From: Actinomycetota bacterium
GTDB taxonomy: Bacteria > Actinomycetota > Thermoleophilia > RBG-16-64-13
Assembly (NCBI GenBank): GCA_003157225.1
Contig: PMIZ01000372.1
Coordinates: 3,986-14,566 of the forward strand
Reading direction: 5' to 3'
DNA: 10,581 bases
In this document: piece after piece, positions 8,051 to 10,581 of the stretch
How the letters are laid out: each line of letters starts with the position of its first letter
How positions within the stretch are numbered: position 1 is the stretch's first letter
Program-made: the position numbers and the translations under genes
The notes under the pieces: generated by a model
Told to the model about the DNA's origin: nothing
What the model saw: only the letters and a program-made list of their open reading frames with translations
Databases searched by the model: none

Positions 8051-8058
8051 ACAGATCC

Positions 8059-8928
8059 ATGAAATCTCCTCCATCCACGCACAACGGCCTATATAGCAGT
8101 AGTTATCCAACTGCCACTATCGTTACTGGTTGGGTAGGAATGGGTTTTGAACTTGGCTTTACTATCTATTATCAGTTGTCTGGATATCCGGCACAGGCTG
8201 TGCTTATCAATCTGATAGCCGTACTCTTAAGCGTGGCAGGTCTGATACTAATTAAGTCATTTCATAAGAGTAGGTTAGCCGCCCACCTAATAGTATTAGG
8301 AGTGTATGCAGCTTTAGTTGGGCCTGGCGTGTTCACCGGTGGCATCGACTCATCTGCAATAGTCTGGTTGATCTTTGTCCCGTTCATTGCAGCATTGACG
8401 GCCGGTGCGGAAGCCAGTTTCATCTGGAGCGTTGTCACCATGCTGTCTCTAGTTGGTCTATTCATCCTCAACAGTGTTCTAAGGATTGATTATACGGTAC
8501 GCCCTTCAGATAGTGTTGAGCGTTTTATCGATCTTGCCTGCGCGATCTCAGCGATGGCAATTGCTATATGGGTTAATGAGACTATCAAGAAGAGAATGGT
8601 ATACCGTCTCGGTGTCGAGATATCTGAGCGTACGCATTCACAAGCAGAGCTGCGACTTCGTAATCAGGAACTGGAACAGTTGAATACGCAACTGCTATCA
8701 ACCAAAGCAAACCTGGAAGCATCCAATAGCGAACTCGAGCGTGCACTCGTGGATATCAAGCAACTCAGTGGCATGTTGCCCATTTGTTCATCATGCAAGA
8801 AGATACGCAATGACAAGGGTTATTGGGAGGCGATTGAAGCCTACCTTCGGAACCACTCGGAAGTACAGTTCAGCCATGGTATTTGTCCAGATTGCGCTGA
8901 GAGACTATATCCGGATACTCGCCCGTAG
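8059..8928 (+). CDS. Membrane sensor-like protein with coiled coil and C-terminal Cys-rich 'CKKIR' domain
   Basis: The 289-residue product has about six membrane helices (near 19-40, 46-66, 74-92, 98-115, 118-142 and 155-172). They are followed by a heptad-like coiled coil at about 185-236, rich in Glu, Leu, Gln and Asn. The C-terminal block at 236-286 has LSGMLPICSSCKKIRNDKG, a GYW..IEAYL segment and FSHGICPDCAERLYP. Cys 243/246 and 276/279 form a likely zinc-binding pair of CxxC motifs. This short domain is known at the C-terminus of many bacterial PAS, HAMP and response-regulator proteins; its activity is not established. The membrane part resembles sensor domains that usually precede histidine kinase or GGDEF domains, but neither follows here. 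The gene appears complete, with a good ribosome binding site. It uses AT-ending codons far more than its neighbours, which suggests horizontal acquisition. No partner gene is adjacent. Confidence 0.8.
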   Translation: MKSPPSTHNGLYSSSYPTATIVTGWVGMGFELGFTIYYQLSGYPAQAVLINLIAVLLSVAGLILIKSFHKSRLAAHLIVLGVYAALVGPGVFTGGIDSSAIVWLIFVPFIAALTAGAEASFIWSVVTMLSLVGLFILNSVLRIDYTVRPSDSVERFIDLACAISAMAIAIWVNETIKKRMVYRLGVEISERTHSQAELRLRNQELEQLNTQLLSTKANLEASNSELERALVDIKQLSGMLPICSSCKKIRNDKGYWEAIEAYLRNHSEVQFSHGICPDCAERLYPDTRP

Positions 8929-8979
8929 GCCACGGGGCTCTTGGCGAGGAGCACCTGGCCCACGTCGCCGGCTGGCTCA

Positions 8980-9078
8980 GTAGACGCGGACGGCCTGGGC
9001 CTCGATGGTGATGCCGTACTCGCGCTCTGGGTCCATGTGGTCGAGCTCTGCACGCGCAGCGTTTCGTTCGGCGCCCGT
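8980..9078 (-). pseudogene. Decayed fragment of a lepA-like gene
   Basis: The minus strand encodes 33 residues that align without gaps to residues 33-65 of the LepA in this window, with 21 identities. They include AER, LD.MD, ERE, GITI and AQAVR before a final Tyr. At the DNA level, 8980-9045 matches lepA 7256-7321 at 56 of 66 positions. A TGA follows the last matching codon (8977-8979), and no further LepA similarity is seen on either side, including the P-loop. This is therefore a short relic, not a second functional gene. Its substitutions (E for K before AQAV, Y for R before GITI) suggest an old copy or one from another genome. Confidence 0.75.
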
Positions 9079-9168
9079 TGGCGGCCGACTTGGTAGTGCT
9101 ATCGACCGCACCCTTCGGCTCCGAGCACAACAATCCCTTTCGATAGGCCACGTGCTACGAAATGTGCA

Positions 9169-9228
9169 GCCTAACAAGCCGCTGCAGCCGACCGGCTGTG
9201 CCGGCAAATGAGCGGCTCAACGTAGGAC
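9169..9228 (+). repeat. attC-like integron recombination site (59-base-element type)
   Basis: The 60-base element has the layout of a gene-cassette attC. A left box GCCTAAC (9169-9175) matches RYYYAAC. The arm AGCCGCT (9177-9183) pairs with AGCGGCT (9211-9217). A central stem CCGGC/GCCGG (9192-9196 and 9200-9204) encloses a TGT loop. GCAGCCGAC resembles the conserved AAGCCGAC of aadA-type attC sites. The right box, ACGTAGGAC at 9220-9228, should read GTTRRRY but lacks one T, so the site is imperfect and may be inactive. No integrase gene lies in the window. An ORF start with a Shine-Dalgarno-like AGGACGG lies immediately downstream, as at cassette junctions. Confidence 0.6.
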
Positions 9229-9237
9229 GGTATAAGC

Positions 9238-9387
9238 ATGAGTTCCACCCACATCAGCATGCACATGAACGCACTTCGAGCGAGTGTCTATCGTGCGCTT
9301 CTCGATCCACGCGTGGTCGCCTCCGGCCGTGAACGAGTTCTCCAGCGCGAGCGGGTCTCTTCGCCTACTCGATCGTCTACTCGGTGA
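9238..9387 (+). pseudogene. Short ORF after the attC-like site; possible antitoxin N-terminal remnant
   Basis: ATG 9238 is preceded by AGGACGG (9224-9230) at 7 bases and starts 10 bases after the attC-like right box, as cassette genes often do. The frame gives 49 residues to TGA 9385. The part MNALRASVYRALLDPRVVAS (10-29) faintly resembles the N-terminus of Phd/YefM-type antitoxins (LRA..YR.LDEV...G). That is weak on its own, but a ParE/RelE-like toxin tail follows directly in another frame, which is the usual antitoxin-toxin order. The last part of this frame (from about 9340) overlaps the toxin sequence and is presumably shadow. I read this as the front of an antitoxin joined by deletion to the end of a toxin. 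Confidence 0.3.
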
Positions 9388-9461
9388 GAACTGGCGGCAT
9401 CTTCGTCTCGGCAGTCGCGCATACCGGTCGCCGCCCGTTCTACTGGCAAGACAGGCTGTGA
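9333..9461 (+). pseudogene. C-terminal remnant of a ParE/RelE-family toxin
   Basis: The frame, open from 9333 (after TGA 9330), ends at TGA 9459-9461. From 9360 it encodes FAYSIVYSV, then GGIFVSAVAHTGRRPFYWQD and a final RL. This closely follows the C-terminal third of ParE/RelE plasmid-stabilisation toxins (F.YSIVY.V....I.V.AVAH..RRP.YW..RL), including the conserved AVAH and the C-terminal RRP.YW. The first two thirds of such a toxin (about 60 residues) are not found in this frame, so the gene is truncated and presumably inactive. It lies just downstream of the attC-like site and a possible antitoxin fragment. Confidence 0.65.
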
Positions 9462-9782
9462 ACCGTCGGCGGCCCAGGCGCGAGAGAGGTGATCAGCCGC
9501 AGGGGGCTTGACGGAGCATCTCATGGATGCAGTGCTGTCCCTCCGTCCGCATAGCCCAGCAGCGACCAAAGCAATCGATGATCAAAGGGCGGCATTGCGT
9601 TTGACGCAGCATGAGGTACTGTTTGCTGCAGCGTTCACCAGCGTGCATGACGCGGGCACGGACGTCGCAGCATGTGCCTGCTGCTTCTTCGAGCCAAGAA
9701 ACCGCGGGATCGGCTGCGTTGGCTAGAACCGCCGAGTGCCTAGCCGGCTCACCTAGCGAATTGGCCCCGGAAGGTAGACCGG
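9462..9782. other. Intergenic stretch with no recognisable gene
   Basis: About 320 bases. A plus-strand frame from TTG 9508 to 9726 (72 residues) and a minus-strand frame (9493-9885) are open, but neither resembles a known protein nor has a convincing ribosome binding site. GCGTTGGC near 9714 resembles an attC right box but has no matching left box or arms. The last bases hold the ribosome binding site of the next gene. Confidence 0.4.
9769..9774 (+). promoter_or_regulatory. Ribosome binding site of the MBL-fold hydrolase gene
   Basis: GGAAGG lies 8 bases before ATG 9783, which supports that start codon. Confidence 0.6.
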
Positions 9783-10562
9783 ATGACATCAAACAGAGGC
9801 CTCCAGAAACCAACCGAGATCGCCACAGGCGTCTACCGACTCCCCCTCGGCGGCGTGAACGTCTACTTGGTCCGCTCTGGCCCATCCTGGGTCCTGATAG
9901 ACACCGGTTTTCGTAGGAGCGCCCTGGCCATCCTCGCGGCGGCGGGGTTACTGTTCGGTCCAGACACTCCTCCCCGGGCGATCCTGCTCACGCATCCGCA
10001 CGGCGACCATGTGGGCTCGGCGGTAGATCTGGTCCGGACGTGGGACGTCCCCATCTACGCACACGCTCTCGACCTCCCGCTGCTCTCGGGAGACGTCCTC
10101 TCCCAGGCGAATCCTCCCGAAGCGCTCGCCCGGTTCATAGTCAGGCTGATGCGCCGGCTACCGCGGCGCCTGCTGGAGAAGATGGCCACGCCGGAGCTCG
10201 CGGCTGCCGCACATGCCCTCCCCTGCGGAGACGCGGGCGTGCCGGGGCTCCCAGACTGGGAGTGCATCCCCACTCCCGGACATTCGCCGGGCCACGTCGC
10301 CTTCTTCCGCAGGAGTGATCGGGTGCTGATCGTCGGTGACGCCTTGCTGACCGTGCGGATGGCCGGCTTGCCCTCCAGACGGCGCAGGATCTCCCCTCCG
10401 TTGCGCCTGCCCTCCTGGGACTGGAAGAGCGCGAAGGCTTCGGTCGCGATACTCGCGGCACTCGAGCCGACGGTGCTGGCGTCGGGCCACGGCGCTCCGA
10501 TGAGCGGACCTGGAGTCGCCGGTGAGTTGCGGGGCTTTTCGGAGCGGTTCTCCAAGGGCTAG
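9783..10562 (+). CDS. MBL-fold (metallo-beta-lactamase superfamily) metal-dependent hydrolase
   Basis: The 259-residue protein has the full metal-binding set of the superfamily: HPHGDH (His 71, His 73, Asp 75, His 76); TPGHSPGH, giving His 167; Asp 186 in IVGDALL; and His 236 in ASGHGAP. The N-terminus (TEIATGVYRLPLGGVNVYLV, then VLIDTGF) matches the first strands of the alpha-beta/beta-alpha fold. The substrate cannot be read from sequence: the superfamily includes glyoxalase II-like thioesterases, lactonases and nucleases, and this one looks like the broad glyoxalase II-like group. A helical, Arg-rich segment at about 112-145 sits between the metal motifs and could form a lid. There is no signal peptide, so it should be cytosolic. 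The gene is complete, high-GC like the host, and stands alone after the fragment-rich strip. Confidence 0.9.
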   Translation: MTSNRGLQKPTEIATGVYRLPLGGVNVYLVRSGPSWVLIDTGFRRSALAILAAAGLLFGPDTPPRAILLTHPHGDHVGSAVDLVRTWDVPIYAHALDLPLLSGDVLSQANPPEALARFIVRLMRRLPRRLLEKMATPELAAAAHALPCGDAGVPGLPDWECIPTPGHSPGHVAFFRRSDRVLIVGDALLTVRMAGLPSRRRRISPPLRLPSWDWKSAKASVAILAALEPTVLASGHGAPMSGPGVAGELRGFSERFSKG

Positions 10563-10581
10563 CAGGCTGCTGAATAACGAC

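Larger units (their letters stand above)
7750..8058. other. Unassigned spacer upstream of the membrane signalling gene
   Basis: No convincing gene on either strand. It contains an imperfect inverted repeat (GGACATGC at 7755-7762 against GCATATGTCC at 7770-7779, with a 7-base loop and a 2-base bulge). It also holds whatever promoter drives the gene at 8059, but I cannot point to convincing -35/-10 boxes. The composition becomes visibly more AT-rich towards 8058. Confidence 0.4.

Noticed and set aside
9005..9211. Plus-strand 68-codon frame ending in NKPLQPTGCAGK
   Set aside because: Its tail is only the translation of the attC-like element, and its front is antisense to the lepA relic; no independent coding evidence.
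9710..9722. GCGTTGGC as a second attC right box
   Set aside because: No RYYYAAC-type left box or paired arms at the expected distance upstream.
9493..9885. Minus-strand 130-codon frame before and into the hydrolase gene
   Set aside because: It overlaps the start of a clear MBL-fold gene on the other strand and resembles no protein family.
1..10581. CRISPR array or rRNA gene
   Set aside because: No regularly spaced direct repeats of 24-40 bases and no conserved rRNA segments were seen on either strand.

Overview
The window is high-GC bacterial DNA. It carries a long minus-strand housekeeping operon (about positions 1-7450) and a looser plus-strand stretch (about 7460-10581). The operon order is lepA, a small membrane protein, hemW, hrcA, dnaJ, prmA and an RNase R/II-type exonuclease. 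Every junction is tight: ATGA and TGATG overlaps, gaps of 7 to 46 bases, and a 32-base overlap at the last one. This order resembles the lepA-hemW-hrcA-(grpE-dnaK)-dnaJ-prmA cluster of Gram-positive lineages, but grpE and dnaK are absent. High GC and hrcA-dnaJ adjacency without dnaK suggest an actinobacterial lineage, but I cannot fix the class from sequence alone.

The operon groups translation and proteostasis functions: a ribosomal GTPase (LepA/EF4), a methyltransferase for ribosomal protein L11 (PrmA), an Hsp70 co-chaperone (DnaJ), the heat-shock repressor HrcA, a radical-SAM heme chaperone (HemW) and an RNA-degrading enzyme cut by the left edge. HemW and PrmA are longer than usual because of Ala/Gly/Pro-rich loop inserts that look like short tandem expansions.

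The plus-strand half has a different character. Upstream of lepA is what looks like the tail of a uridine-kinase-like gene. Next comes an intact gene (8059-8928), visibly poorer in GC than its surroundings. It encodes a six-helix membrane protein with a coiled coil and a C-terminal Cys-rich 'PICSSCKKIR...GYW' domain known from bacterial signalling proteins, but it has no kinase or cyclase. Downstream are a decayed duplicate of about 33 lepA codons, an integron attC-like hairpin site (9169-9228), a short ORF starting 10 bases after it, and the last third of a ParE/RelE-type toxin. The strip ends with an intact metallo-beta-lactamase-fold hydrolase gene (9783-10562).

The window contains no clear new multi-gene system. 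The points most worth checking are the attC-like site with toxin-antitoxin debris (a possible remnant of a gene-cassette array without a nearby integrase), the orphan membrane signalling protein, and the diverged lepA fragment.
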